Shown: piece after piece, positions 23,341-32,103 of the stretch | Numbering within the stretch: the first letter of the stretch is position 1 | Layout of the letters: the number at the start of each line of letters is the position of its first letter | Source: Lachnospiraceae bacterium | GTDB lineage: Bacteria > Bacillota > Clostridia > Lachnospirales > Lachnospiraceae | Assembly: GCA_024698485.1 (NCBI GenBank) | Contig: JAILRC010000002.1 | Span: 27,109 to 91,108, forward strand | Direction: 5' to 3' | DNA length: 64,000 nt | Notes under the pieces: generated by a model | Seen by the model: the letters and a program-made list of their open reading frames with translations, nothing else | What the model was told of the DNA's origin: nothing | Database searches by the model: none | Program-made: the position numbers and the translations under genes

Positions 23341-24520
23341 ATACAACTTTGACGAGATAATAGAAAGAAAAAACACCAATTCCTTAAAATATGACTGGGC
23401 GGTGAAAAGAGGGAAGCCCGCGGATGTACTGCCTCTTTGGGTGGCGGACATGGATTTCAGGACTCCGAAGGAAGTGACGGAAGCACTGTGTGCTAAGGCG
23501 CAGCACGGCATATTTGGTTATTCCGAGCCTGCGGAGGGCTACTTTGATGCCCTTACAGCCTGGTTTGAGAAATATTTCGGCTGGAAGCCCGACAGAAATA
23601 AATTTGTACTGTCCTGCGGCGTGATCTTTGCCATATGTAATCTCATAGAAATCCTGACAAAGGAAGGAAACGGTGTGATCATCAATCAGCCTGTCTACTA
23701 TCCCTTTAGTGAGGCTGTCAGGGATAATAAGCGAAAACTTGTGGTTTCGGAATTAAAATATGCTGAGGGAAGATACTCCATCGACTTTGAAGATTTCGAA
23801 AAGAAGATCACAGAAAATAACGTGAAACTCTACATCCTTTGTAATCCTCACAATCCCGTGGGAAGGGTCTGGACGAGGCAGGAACTGGAAAGGGTGTCGG
23901 AAATATGCCTGAAACACAACGTTTTTGTAATCTCCGATGAGATCCATGCGGATTTTGTGTACAGTAAATACAAGTTCACATCCTATGCGACTTTGGGCGG
24001 GGAAGCCCTTAAAAACGCGGTCATATGTACAGCCCCCACCAAGACTTTTAATCTGGCGGGACTCCACAACAGCAATATCTACATTGAGGATGACGGTTTG
24101 CGTGCGGCTTACATCAAAGGACGTGACAAAAGGGGCTATTCCCAGTCAAATATCATGGGCATCGTGGCCTGCGAAGCGGCTTACAGATACGGCGAAGAAT
24201 GGCTGGGAGAACTTCTGACTTATCTTGAAGGAAATGTGGCTTTTGTAAGGGAGTATCTTAAGGAGCACATCCCGGGGATATCTCTTGTGGAGCCGGAGGG
24301 AACTTATCTTATATGGCTGGATTGCAGCAAGCTGGGGCTGAATGACAGAGAACTTAACGATCTCGTTTTGAACAAGGCAAAACTTTGGCTGGATGCAGGA
24401 AGCATATTCGGAAAAGCGGGTAACTGCTTTGAAAGGGTGAACATAGCCTGCCCGAGAAAAATACTGGAAGAGGCTTTTGACAGACTTTACAACGCTTTGA
24501 AGGAAGCAGGGAAGGTGTGA
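23333..24520 (+). CDS. MalY/PatB-type cystathionine beta-lyase (C-S lyase)
   Basis: A 395-residue class I/II aminotransferase-fold enzyme. Diagnostic features are LPLWVADMDFRTP at the N-terminus, CNPHNPVGRVW, SDEIHADF and the PLP lysine Lys237 in APTKTFNLAGL. PatB/MalY enzymes release a thiol, pyruvate and ammonia from S-substituted cysteines and cystathionine. The gene overlaps the preceding PLP enzyme by eight bases, so the two are translated together, and it precedes an M20 peptidase by one base. Confidence 0.9.
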   Translation: MGKYNFDEIIERKNTNSLKYDWAVKRGKPADVLPLWVADMDFRTPKEVTEALCAKAQHGIFGYSEPAEGYFDALTAWFEKYFGWKPDRNKFVLSCGVIFAICNLIEILTKEGNGVIINQPVYYPFSEAVRDNKRKLVVSELKYAEGRYSIDFEDFEKKITENNVKLYILCNPHNPVGRVWTRQELERVSEICLKHNVFVISDEIHADFVYSKYKFTSYATLGGEALKNAVICTAPTKTFNLAGLHNSNIYIEDDGLRAAYIKGRDKRGYSQSNIMGIVACEAAYRYGEEWLGELLTYLEGNVAFVREYLKEHIPGISLVEPEGTYLIWLDCSKLGLNDRELNDLVLNKAKLWLDAGSIFGKAGNCFERVNIACPRKILEEAFDRLYNALKEAGKV

Positions 24521-24521
24521 A

Positions 24522-25610
24522 ATGGTAAACAGAAACAGAATGATCGATGCGTTTAGGACGCTCACTGCCTTTGACTCGGAATCTTTTCATGAAAAGGAAA
24601 TAGCGGATCATCTCGAAGCGAAACTCAGAGAACTGGGGACGGAAGTGAAAAGGGATAACGACGGCAATATATATGCCTTTTTAAAAGGGAACGCGGGAGG
24701 TGAACCCATCCTCTTTTCGGCGCATATGGACACTGTGTCTCCCGGAGTGGGGAAAAAGGCCGTTTTCCATGATTCCGGAAAGGTGACTTCCGATGGACGT
24801 ACGGTCCTTGGAGCGGATGACGTGACGGGTATCGTTGCCATATTGGAAATGCTTGAGGTTATAAAAGAAAAGAGATTGAGCCATCCCGACATCGAAGCGG
24901 TGTTTTTCGTAGCTGAGGAAGTCTACGGACTTGGATCGGCTAATTTCGACTATTCTCAAATAAAAGCACGGAAAGCATATGTGCTGGATCTTGACGGGCC
25001 TGTGGGAAGGATCGCCAACAGGGCGCCCTCCATCGTTCAGTTTGAGATCCGGATCGAAGGAAAAAGCGCCCACGCGGGCTTTGAACCCGAGAAAGGAATA
25101 TCTGCCCTGCAGATCGCAGCAAGGGGGATCGATGGATTGAAACTCGGAAGGATCGACGAAAAAACCACCGCAAATATCGGGGTTATCTCAGGCGGAACAG
25201 GGAAAAACATCATTCCCGGAGAGGTGAAACTTGAAGGTGAAGTGAGAAGTCTGGATGATGAAGCGGCGTTAGCTTATATAGAGAAGATCAAAGAAAGGTT
25301 TGAGACGGTTTCGGGCGAGTTTGGAGGAAAGTGCTTTTTTACGAGCAAACGGATGATAAAAGCCTTCCACACCGAGTCTGATTCCGAGGTGATAAGAAAA
25401 TATGCCGATGCTCTTCATGCTTTGGGTTACGGTGAACCTGTGATCGTCACCACCTTTGGAGGCTCGGACAACAACAACCTTGCTCTTCACGGCATCGAGG
25501 GCATAGTGATCTCCAATGCCATGAATCTGGTACATACGGTGAACGAGTACTTCTACGTCGATGAGCTTGTAAAAAGCGCGGAGATAGTTTTGCGGCTTGG
25601 GACGAAGTGA
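24522..25610 (+). CDS. M20-family metallopeptidase (PepT/deacylase-like)
   Basis: A 362-residue zinc-dependent hydrolase. Metal ligands appear in SAHMDTVSPG (His, Asp), LGADDVTGIV (Asp) and FVAEEVYGLG (catalytic Glu and ligand Glu), with a lid domain at about 175-290 and a C-terminal histidine in NLVHTVNEY. Members are tripeptidases or N-acyl amino acid deacylases. As the last gene of the sulfur operon, together with an acetyltransferase, it may deacetylate N-acetyl-S-substituted cysteine or free cysteine from peptides. The start follows the upstream stop by one base. The operon ends at a large inverted repeat. Confidence 0.85.
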   Translation: MVNRNRMIDAFRTLTAFDSESFHEKEIADHLEAKLRELGTEVKRDNDGNIYAFLKGNAGGEPILFSAHMDTVSPGVGKKAVFHDSGKVTSDGRTVLGADDVTGIVAILEMLEVIKEKRLSHPDIEAVFFVAEEVYGLGSANFDYSQIKARKAYVLDLDGPVGRIANRAPSIVQFEIRIEGKSAHAGFEPEKGISALQIAARGIDGLKLGRIDEKTTANIGVISGGTGKNIIPGEVKLEGEVRSLDDEAALAYIEKIKERFETVSGEFGGKCFFTSKRMIKAFHTESDSEVIRKYADALHALGYGEPVIVTTFGGSDNNNLALHGIEGIVISNAMNLVHTVNEYFYVDELVKSAEIVLRLGTK

Positions 25611-25617
25611 ATATGTG

Positions 25618-25679
25618 TTTTCGAAAATGGACCCGGGAGACGGGGCACTAACCCCGTCTCCCGGGTCCATTTTCGAAAA
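25618..25679. repeat. 28-bp perfect inverted repeat, six-base loop
   Basis: The arms run 25618-25645 and 25652-25679, each starting or ending in the self-palindrome TTTTCGAAAA with a GC-rich core (GACCCGGGAGACGGGG); the loop is CACTAA. It lies eight bases past the M20 peptidase stop. It could terminate the operon in either direction, but perfect pairing over 28 bases is more than terminators need and suggests a palindromic repeat element. Confidence 0.85.
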
Positions 25680-25694
25680 AATACGAAAGTTTTA

Positions 25695-25723
25695 TTGACA
25701 TGGCCATTGAATAAGTGTAATAT
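25695..25723 (+). promoter_or_regulatory. Promoter of the malQ-glgP operon
   Basis: TTGACA (25695-25700) and TAATAT (25718-25723) are 17 bases apart. Between it and the gene a near-direct repeat ACGAAAATTT/ACGAAAATTA (25736-25755) may bind a regulator. Confidence 0.75.
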
Positions 25724-25768
25724 TAATGTAGCTTAACGAAAATTTACGAAAATTATCGGGAGGTATTT

Positions 25769-27271
25769 ATGAAAAAAGCAAGGAAAGAACTGGAAAGAGG
25801 AGCAGGACTGCTCATGCCCATCAGCGCGCTGAATTCGCCCTACGGCATCGGAACTCTGGGAAAAGCAGCCTATGATTTTGCGGACTTTGCCAAGAAGACG
25901 GGAGCAAAGTACTGGCAGGTTCTTCCCGTAGGTCCTACAAGCTACGGTGATTCACCCTATCAGTCGTTTTCGGCCTTTGCGGGAAATCCCTATTTTATCG
26001 ATCTTGACTTCCTTAAGGAAGAAGGGCTGATAAATGACTCGGATCTGGAAGTGCTGAAAAACGTGAAGGATCCCTCGGACATAGATTACGAATACATATA
26101 CAACAACAGATTTGCTGTGCTTAAGACTGCCTTCGGGAACAGCAGGCACAGAGCAAAAGCCTCCTATAAGAAGTTTTTGACGGAGAACGAATACTGGCTG
26201 CAGGACTATGCCTTTTATATGGCAGTAAAGACCGAGAACGGCGGAAAGTCCTGGCAGGAGTGGGAAGACGGCATCAGAAAGAGAAAGCCCGCCGCTGTAA
26301 AGAAATACAGGGAAAAACTTGCGGAAGACATGGATTTCTGGATCTTCCTTCAATATAAATTCGATGAGCAGTGGAACAAGCTCAAGAAATATGTCAACAA
26401 TCTGGGCATGGAGATCATCGGAGACATCCCGCTCTATGTGGCTCTGGATTCCACGGATGTATGGGTTCATCCCGATCTTTTCGAACTGGACGAGGATCTC
26501 AGGGAGATCAACATCGCGGGAGTTCCGCCCGACATGTTCTCCGCAACGGGCCAGAGATGGGGCAATCCTCTCTATCGCTGGGATGTGATGGAAAAGGACG
26601 GCTTCTCCTGGTGGGCAGAACGCATGAAGTCCTGCGGAAAACGCTACGACGTTGTGAGGATCGACCATTTCATCGGTATCGTAAATTATTGGTCCATTCC
26701 CGCCACCTGTCCCACAGCTGTTGACGGCAAGTGGATCAAGGGACCGGGAAAGAAGCTCACGGACATGATAAATACCGTCATCCCCGATACAAAGCTCATT
26801 GCCGAGGATCTGGGAGTTCTTACAAAGCCCGTAAAGGACCTGATCAAAAAGAACAACTACCCGGGCATGAAGATCCTGGAGTTTGCTCTGGACGCAAATC
26901 CCGACAACCCCTATCTTCCCCACAACTTTACCACTGACAATGCCATAGTTTACATAGGTACCCACGACAACGAGACACTGGCGGGTTCCTTACTTTCCTG
27001 CAAGGTGGCAGACCTTAAGAAACTCATGAACTACTACAATGCCAAGACCGAAGCGGAACTGCCCAAGATGATGATCCGCGGAGCATATGCTTCCGTGGCG
27101 AGAGTCTGTGTGCTGCAGGTTCAGGATATGCTGGGGCTGGACAATTCCGCCCGTACCAATTTCCCTTCCACCATCGGTCAGAACTGGCGCTGGAGAGTGA
27201 CGGGAGAGCAGCTTAAGAGCATAGACACATCCTACTATAAAGAAATGGCGAAATTGTACGGAAGGGCTTAG
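25769..27271 (+). CDS. malQ: 4-alpha-glucanotransferase (amylomaltase)
   Basis: A 500-residue GH77 enzyme that moves alpha-1,4-glucan chains between acceptors and frees glucose. The catalytic residues are visible: nucleophile Asp299 in VRIDHFIG, acid/base Glu346 in AEDLG and stabilising Asp400 in THDNE. N-terminal GVLLPISAL-type sequence (LLMPISALNSPYGIG) is typical. Length fits bacterial MalQ. It starts an operon with glycogen phosphorylase, so imported or stored maltodextrin is rearranged and then phosphorolysed. The GGGAGG ribosome site fixes the start. Confidence 0.96.
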   Translation: MKKARKELERGAGLLMPISALNSPYGIGTLGKAAYDFADFAKKTGAKYWQVLPVGPTSYGDSPYQSFSAFAGNPYFIDLDFLKEEGLINDSDLEVLKNVKDPSDIDYEYIYNNRFAVLKTAFGNSRHRAKASYKKFLTENEYWLQDYAFYMAVKTENGGKSWQEWEDGIRKRKPAAVKKYREKLAEDMDFWIFLQYKFDEQWNKLKKYVNNLGMEIIGDIPLYVALDSTDVWVHPDLFELDEDLREINIAGVPPDMFSATGQRWGNPLYRWDVMEKDGFSWWAERMKSCGKRYDVVRIDHFIGIVNYWSIPATCPTAVDGKWIKGPGKKLTDMINTVIPDTKLIAEDLGVLTKPVKDLIKKNNYPGMKILEFALDANPDNPYLPHNFTTDNAIVYIGTHDNETLAGSLLSCKVADLKKLMNYYNAKTEAELPKMMIRGAYASVARVCVLQVQDMLGLDNSARTNFPSTIGQNWRWRVTGEQLKSIDTSYYKEMAKLYGRA

Positions 27272-27308
27272 TAAAAGCCTGTCATAGATAAAAATGCCGG
27301 AGGACAAA

Positions 27309-29654
27309 ATGGTTAATTTCAAAACAAATGTTACGGAAAGTCTCAGACTGGATCACGGTAAGACCGTTAAAAATGCCACTGTGGATGAATTATATGCAGC
27401 TGTGGCAAAGGCTTCGGTCAACAGGATCGGTCATGATTTTGCAAAGAAAGCACTGAAGGCGGAAGGAAAGAAAGCATCCTACCTTTCCGCAGAGTTTCTC
27501 ATCGGACGTCTGACCTACAACAATCTTCTTAATCTGGGACTTCTTGGTCAGTATACCGAACTCATGTATGAGAACGGAAGAGATCCGGGAGAACTGGAAG
27601 AGACGGAAGATCCCGCACTGGGTAACGGCGGACTGGGACGTCTTGCAGCCTGCTTCCTTGATTCCGGAGCTACTCTGGGTTACAACCTTAACGGATACGG
27701 CATACGATATAAGTACGGCCTTTTTAAGCAGACTTTAAAGGACGGCTTCCAGGCAGAAGAGCCTGACGACTGGATGAAGGACGGGGATCCCTGGTCCGAA
27801 AGATGCGAAGAAGACAAGGTCAAAGTGCATTTTAAGGACGGAGATGTGTGGGCTGTTCCTTATGATATGCCCGTCATTGCATACGGCGGAAAGAAGGTCA
27901 ACACCCTTCGCCTCTGGCAGGCCGAGCCGGTAAAGGAATTTGATTTTGAGATGTTCAACAATCAGGAATATGCAAAGGAAGCAGCCAACAGGAACGCTGC
28001 CTTCGGCATTTCCGCTGTGCTCTACCCCAATGATTCCACAAAGGCCGGAAAACAGCTGAGACTGAAGCAGCAGTACTTCTTCTCTTCCGCTTCCATCCGC
28101 GACATGATCCGCACCTTCAAGAGGAGTTTCGGGAACAACTTTAAGAAATTCCCTCAGGAATATGCCATCCAGCTGAACGACACCCATCCCGTGGTGGCTA
28201 TCCCCGAGTTCATAAGGATCCTTGTGGAGGAGGAAGGCCTCACCTTCAAGGCGGCTGCCAAGATCGCCAAGGAGACCTTTGCCTACACCAACCACACCGT
28301 CATGGCTGAAGCGCTTGAAAAGTGGGATGTGGCTCTCTTTAAGTCCGTGATCCCTCACGTTTACAAGTATGTTCAGATGCTTCAGAGGGCCATGGTCAGG
28401 GAACTTTCCAAGGAAGACCTTGCACCCTACTCAATAGAGAATTACAACATCATCGACGGTAATCTCATACATATGGCGAGAATGGCCATATATGCCACCC
28501 ATTCCACCAACGGCGTTGCGGCCATCCACACGGAGATCCTTAAGAACGATGCTTTGAAGGAGTGGTACAAGCTCTACCCCGAGCGCTTCAACAACAAGAC
28601 CAACGGCATCACACAGCGCCGCTGGCTGGCTCTTTGCAACCGCGAACTTACAGGTTTCATAAACGATGCCATTGGCCGGACCTGGGTCACAAATCTGGAT
28701 GAACTCAAGAAACTGGAGCCTCTTGCGGAGAATAAGGAAGAGATCAGGAAATTCAATGAGATCAAGAGAGTAAAAAAAGTACAGCTGGCCGAGTACATCA
28801 AGGAAAAGGAAGGTGTGACCGTGGATCCCGATTTCATCTTCGATGTGCAGATGAAGCGTCTCCATGAGTACAAGAGACAGCTCCTTAATGCATTCTCCAT
28901 CCTTGACATCTACTACGGATTAAAGGAGGGGAGGATCAAGGATTTCACGCCCATGTGCTTCATCTTCGGTGCGAAAGCGGCTCCCGGCTACTTCCGTGCC
29001 AAGGGTATCATCAAGTACATCAACGAGATAGGAAGAAAGATCAACTCCGATCCCGACATGAAGGGCAGGCTTCAGGTGGTATTCGTGCAGAACTACAATG
29101 TTTCGTATGCGGAGAAACTCTGCACTGCTGCTGACATTTCCGAACAGATATCCACTGCGGGAACGGAAGCTTCCGGAACAGGCAACATGAAGCTCATGCT
29201 GAACGGTGCGGTGACACTGGGAACATATGACGGCGCAAACGTTGAGATCGTTGCGGAAGCAGGCGAAGAGAACAATTACATCTTCGGTAAGAGGGTTGAA
29301 GAAATCGATGCCCTTAAAGCAAAGGGTTATGACTCCAAGAAACTCTACAAGGCAAATCCTCGCCTCAAGAGAGTTGTGGACACTCTGGTGGACGGCACTT
29401 TTTCTGACGGCGGAACCGGAATGTTCAAGGAACTTTACACTTCCCTTCTTGAAGGCGCATCCTGGCACAAGCCCGATCATTACTTCATCTTTGCGGACTT
29501 TGACTCCTATGTGGAGACCAAGCTCCGTGCCAACAAGGATTACAAGGACCGCATAGCATTCGGCAGAAAGTGCCTCATGAATGTTGCAAACGCAGGAAAG
29601 TTCTCGTCCGACAGAACAATAAAAGACTACGCGACAGAAATCTGGGGACTGTAA
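27309..29654 (+). CDS. glgP: Glycogen/maltodextrin phosphorylase
   Basis: A 781-residue GT35 phosphorylase producing glucose 1-phosphate from alpha-glucans. The PLP-binding lysine is about residue 628 in TGNMKLMLNGA; ALGNGGLGRLAACF, the PLP phosphate region GTEASGTGN and QLNDTHP are all present. I chose the ATG at 27309, eight bases after GGAGG; an ATG at 27294 lies before the ribosome site. It follows malQ by 37 bases and is followed by a terminator. Its product could feed the phosphohexomutase at 44798. The protein is a little shorter than enterobacterial MalP. Confidence 0.95.
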   Translation: MVNFKTNVTESLRLDHGKTVKNATVDELYAAVAKASVNRIGHDFAKKALKAEGKKASYLSAEFLIGRLTYNNLLNLGLLGQYTELMYENGRDPGELEETEDPALGNGGLGRLAACFLDSGATLGYNLNGYGIRYKYGLFKQTLKDGFQAEEPDDWMKDGDPWSERCEEDKVKVHFKDGDVWAVPYDMPVIAYGGKKVNTLRLWQAEPVKEFDFEMFNNQEYAKEAANRNAAFGISAVLYPNDSTKAGKQLRLKQQYFFSSASIRDMIRTFKRSFGNNFKKFPQEYAIQLNDTHPVVAIPEFIRILVEEEGLTFKAAAKIAKETFAYTNHTVMAEALEKWDVALFKSVIPHVYKYVQMLQRAMVRELSKEDLAPYSIENYNIIDGNLIHMARMAIYATHSTNGVAAIHTEILKNDALKEWYKLYPERFNNKTNGITQRRWLALCNRELTGFINDAIGRTWVTNLDELKKLEPLAENKEEIRKFNEIKRVKKVQLAEYIKEKEGVTVDPDFIFDVQMKRLHEYKRQLLNAFSILDIYYGLKEGRIKDFTPMCFIFGAKAAPGYFRAKGIIKYINEIGRKINSDPDMKGRLQVVFVQNYNVSYAEKLCTAADISEQISTAGTEASGTGNMKLMLNGAVTLGTYDGANVEIVAEAGEENNYIFGKRVEEIDALKAKGYDSKKLYKANPRLKRVVDTLVDGTFSDGGTGMFKELYTSLLEGASWHKPDHYFIFADFDSYVETKLRANKDYKDRIAFGRKCLMNVANAGKFSSDRTIKDYATEIWGL

Positions 29655-29668
29655 AGTCAATTTTTACG

Positions 29669-29700
29669 AGAGTGAGCAAATGCTCACTCTTGTTTTTTTT
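29669..29700 (+). terminator. Terminator of malQ-glgP
   Basis: AGAGTGAGCA pairs with TGCTCACTCT around two bases and is followed by TGTTTTTTTT. The stem AGTGAGCA-TGCTCACT also resembles common TetR-family operators, and the next promoter begins at its end. Confidence 0.8.
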
Positions 29701-29736
29701 ATAACAACGTGATATAAATTAAATGAACGTGTTCAT
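29690..29736 (+). promoter_or_regulatory. Promoter and operator of the TetR operon
   Basis: TTGTTT (29690-29695) and TATAAA (29713-29718) are 17 bases apart. The inverted repeat ATGAAC-GT-GTTCAT (29723-29736) covers the likely transcription start, a usual place for an autorepressor site. Confidence 0.6.
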
Positions 29737-29758
29737 AAAAACGAAACGGGAGGATAAT

Positions 29759-30280
29759 ATGCCCAAGATCATAGAAAATCTTAAGGAACAGATAACGAAA
29801 GAGGCGGAACGTCAGCTTTTCGAGAACGGATATGCGGGGACCACGGTAAGGTCCGTGGCAAAGGGCTGCAACATCGCCACAGGAACGGTTTACAATTACT
29901 TTGAATCAAAAGATCTCCTGATCTCTGCCATTCTTTTGAAGGACTGGCATCTGTGCACTGACAGGATGAAACGGCAGGACACGGGGGACAGCAAGGCTTT
30001 TCTTAAAGGCATATACGATGCCTTAAAGGATTTCGTGGATAAATACGATCCCTTGTTCCGGGACCAAGACGCGGCAAAAGTATATGCCGGAGTCTTCAAC
30101 GAGAGACACAGACAGCTGAAACAGGTCATGGGGAAGGTGATAATGCCCATATGCGGGAATTGTCCCGATCCGGTGTTCTTTGCGGAACACATTGCGGAAA
30201 CCCTTCTTTTCGGGGCAACTGAGAACACAGCATTTGAAAAAATGTTTATGATATTTGAAAAACTATTGGAGGTAAGATAA
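29759..30280 (+). CDS. TetR-family transcriptional regulator
   Basis: A 173-residue regulator with an N-terminal helix-turn-helix (about residues 8-55: FENGYAGTTVRSVAKGCNIATGT is its core, followed by YNYFESKDLL) and a helical ligand-binding C-terminal part. I chose the ATG at 29759 because GGGAGG precedes it. It heads a run of genes for a flavin protein, an NAD(P)-binding protein and two membrane proteins, which it probably represses until an inducer binds. The inducer is unknown. Confidence 0.88.
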   Translation: MPKIIENLKEQITKEAERQLFENGYAGTTVRSVAKGCNIATGTVYNYFESKDLLISAILLKDWHLCTDRMKRQDTGDSKAFLKGIYDALKDFVDKYDPLFRDQDAAKVYAGVFNERHRQLKQVMGKVIMPICGNCPDPVFFAEHIAETLLFGATENTAFEKMFMIFEKLLEVR

Positions 30281-30281
30281 T

Positions 30282-31217
30282 ATGAGCAGCTTTGAAAACC
30301 TTAGGATCGTGGACAATTTCTATCAGACTTCCCTTTTCTTTCCCATGCCCACGGTCCTCATCAGCACACTTAACGAGGACGGGACTACGAACCTGGGACC
30401 CTATTCCCTGATCCAGCCCTACTATGTTGCGGGACGTGACTACTATGCAATGCTCCTCAACTGCCGTAATTCGTCCAACACGGCACAGAACATCCTGAAA
30501 ACCGGAAAGTGCGCCATCAACTTCATTGACGACAACCCCGGGAATTTCAAGGAAGCAGTGAAGCTTTCCTGGCCCGGGGACAAGTCCTCCGAGAAGATGC
30601 CCAAGTGCAACTTCAAACTGGAGAAGAGTCTGATCAATGAGGAAGATCCCTCGGACGCACGTCCCATGGTCATGACAGATGCCATCGAAGTCCTGGAATG
30701 CACATGGATGAGAGAGCTGGACGGAGCATCGGCTGACAAGCCCGGATGTCTCGAAGGCTATGAAGGCCCCTACCACGATTTCAACGGTATCACCAGCAAG
30801 TTCGGAGCTCACTTCATTTTGAGGATCGACAGGATCCTTATGAAGAAGAAGTACTCCGATGCCATCATCAACGGTGTTACCGCCAAGGATTTCCCGCCCC
30901 TTCCCGTGGATTACGGCTATCGTGATTCCAAGAACTTCTGGTTCCACAGGAAGCGTCATATGAGAGCGGAACTCCTGCAGGTGCGTCAGGCATCCCTGGC
31001 ATCCGTAAGATATGCCGCAGATCGTGCAGACGACAAGATCAAGTTCACGGATGATGCCCTGAAGATGCTGCTGGGCGTTCCAAGAGTTTTCCTGTCCGTA
31101 GCCCTTAAAGGCTGTGTGGAATGGGCAAGAGAAAACGGCGTGGAACTCATCACCGAAGAACACATGAAGATCATTAACGACAAACGTTCAAAAGAAAAAA
31201 ACAAGGGAAAGAAATAG
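30282..31217 (+). CDS. Flavin reductase-like protein with PCP_red-like C-terminal domain
   Basis: A 311-residue protein. Residues about 10-200 form a flavin reductase-like FMN-binding barrel (PMPTVLISTLNEDGTTNLGP, NSSNTAQNILKTG). The last about 50 residues (from KFTDDALKML, with VPRVFLSVALKGCVEWAREN and ITEEHMKII) resemble the C-terminal domain of protochlorophyllide reductase subunit B, which also occurs alone or fused in non-photosynthetic bacteria. It probably binds FMN and carries electrons or acts on a small molecule. It begins one base after the TetR stop and is probably co-transcribed. Confidence 0.72.
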   Translation: MSSFENLRIVDNFYQTSLFFPMPTVLISTLNEDGTTNLGPYSLIQPYYVAGRDYYAMLLNCRNSSNTAQNILKTGKCAINFIDDNPGNFKEAVKLSWPGDKSSEKMPKCNFKLEKSLINEEDPSDARPMVMTDAIEVLECTWMRELDGASADKPGCLEGYEGPYHDFNGITSKFGAHFILRIDRILMKKKYSDAIINGVTAKDFPPLPVDYGYRDSKNFWFHRKRHMRAELLQVRQASLASVRYAADRADDKIKFTDDALKMLLGVPRVFLSVALKGCVEWARENGVELITEEHMKIINDKRSKEKNKGKK

Positions 31218-31226
31218 GAGGCAAAT

Positions 31227-32072
31227 ATGAAAGTAGCTCTTTTTGGCGCTTACGGAAATCTCGGCGCAGACATTTTCAAGGAACTTTTAAAGCAGGGACA
31301 CAGCGTTATCGCAGCAGATATGATGCAGCGCGATCTCGGACTGACCGGGGATTTTGTATTTAAAAAGATAGATGTTACAAAGCCCGAAACCCTGAAGGGC
31401 ACATGCGACGGTGCGGATGCCGTTATTACAACCGTGGGACTTACAAGAGGATCCGCAACTGTGACCAACTATGACATCGACTATCGCGGCAATCTGAACA
31501 TCCTTTACGAAGCAAAGACTGCCGGAGTAAAGTACTTCACATACATTTCCGTTATCAAGGCAGACAAGGCACCCAAGGTTCCCATGCTCCATGCAAAATA
31601 TCTTTTTGAAGAGGAACTTAAACAAAGCGGTCTTACCTATGTCATCCATCGCCCCACAGGCTATTTCTATGACATCGTGAAGGTTTTCCGTCCCATGATC
31701 GAAAAAGGTCAGGTTACCCTTCTGGGAAAGAAGCCCGTTCACGCCAACGTCATCTCCACCGAGGACTTTGCAGAGTTCATCGTGAAGAGCATGACCGAAA
31801 GCAACAAGGTCTATGATGTGGGCGGTAAGGAAACCTATTCCTATGAAGAGATCGCCGATATGTGCTTCGCGGCAGCGGGAAAAGAGCCCGTCATCAAGCG
31901 TGCTCCCGCGTGGCTTTTCGATGTTCTTGCCTTTGTGAACAAGCTCAAGAAGAACGGCAAGGAGCCTCTCCTTCGTTTTTCCAAGTGGACCCTTACGGAA
32001 GAAATGGTGGGCTCCACCAAGTACGGCGACATGAGCTTTGCAAAGTACATAAAAGAGAGTTTCAATAAATGA
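31227..32072 (+). CDS. NAD(P)-binding NmrA/SDR-like oxidoreductase
   Basis: A 281-residue Rossmann protein with the dinucleotide motif FGAYGNLGADI at residues 4-14 and VITTVGLT after the fourth strand. It has YISVIKADKAP near residue 107 and a long C-terminal part, as in atypical SDR proteins of the NmrA or complex I NDUFA9-like type. The classical SDR YxxxK pair is not clear; HAKYLFEEEL may take that role. It lies nine bases after the flavin protein gene. Substrate unknown. Confidence 0.8.
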   Translation: MKVALFGAYGNLGADIFKELLKQGHSVIAADMMQRDLGLTGDFVFKKIDVTKPETLKGTCDGADAVITTVGLTRGSATVTNYDIDYRGNLNILYEAKTAGVKYFTYISVIKADKAPKVPMLHAKYLFEEELKQSGLTYVIHRPTGYFYDIVKVFRPMIEKGQVTLLGKKPVHANVISTEDFAEFIVKSMTESNKVYDVGGKETYSYEEIADMCFAAAGKEPVIKRAPAWLFDVLAFVNKLKKNGKEPLLRFSKWTLTEEMVGSTKYGDMSFAKYIKESFNK

Positions 32073-32103
32073 TCTTTAAGAGAAGAATATAGGAGATGTT
32101 TTT

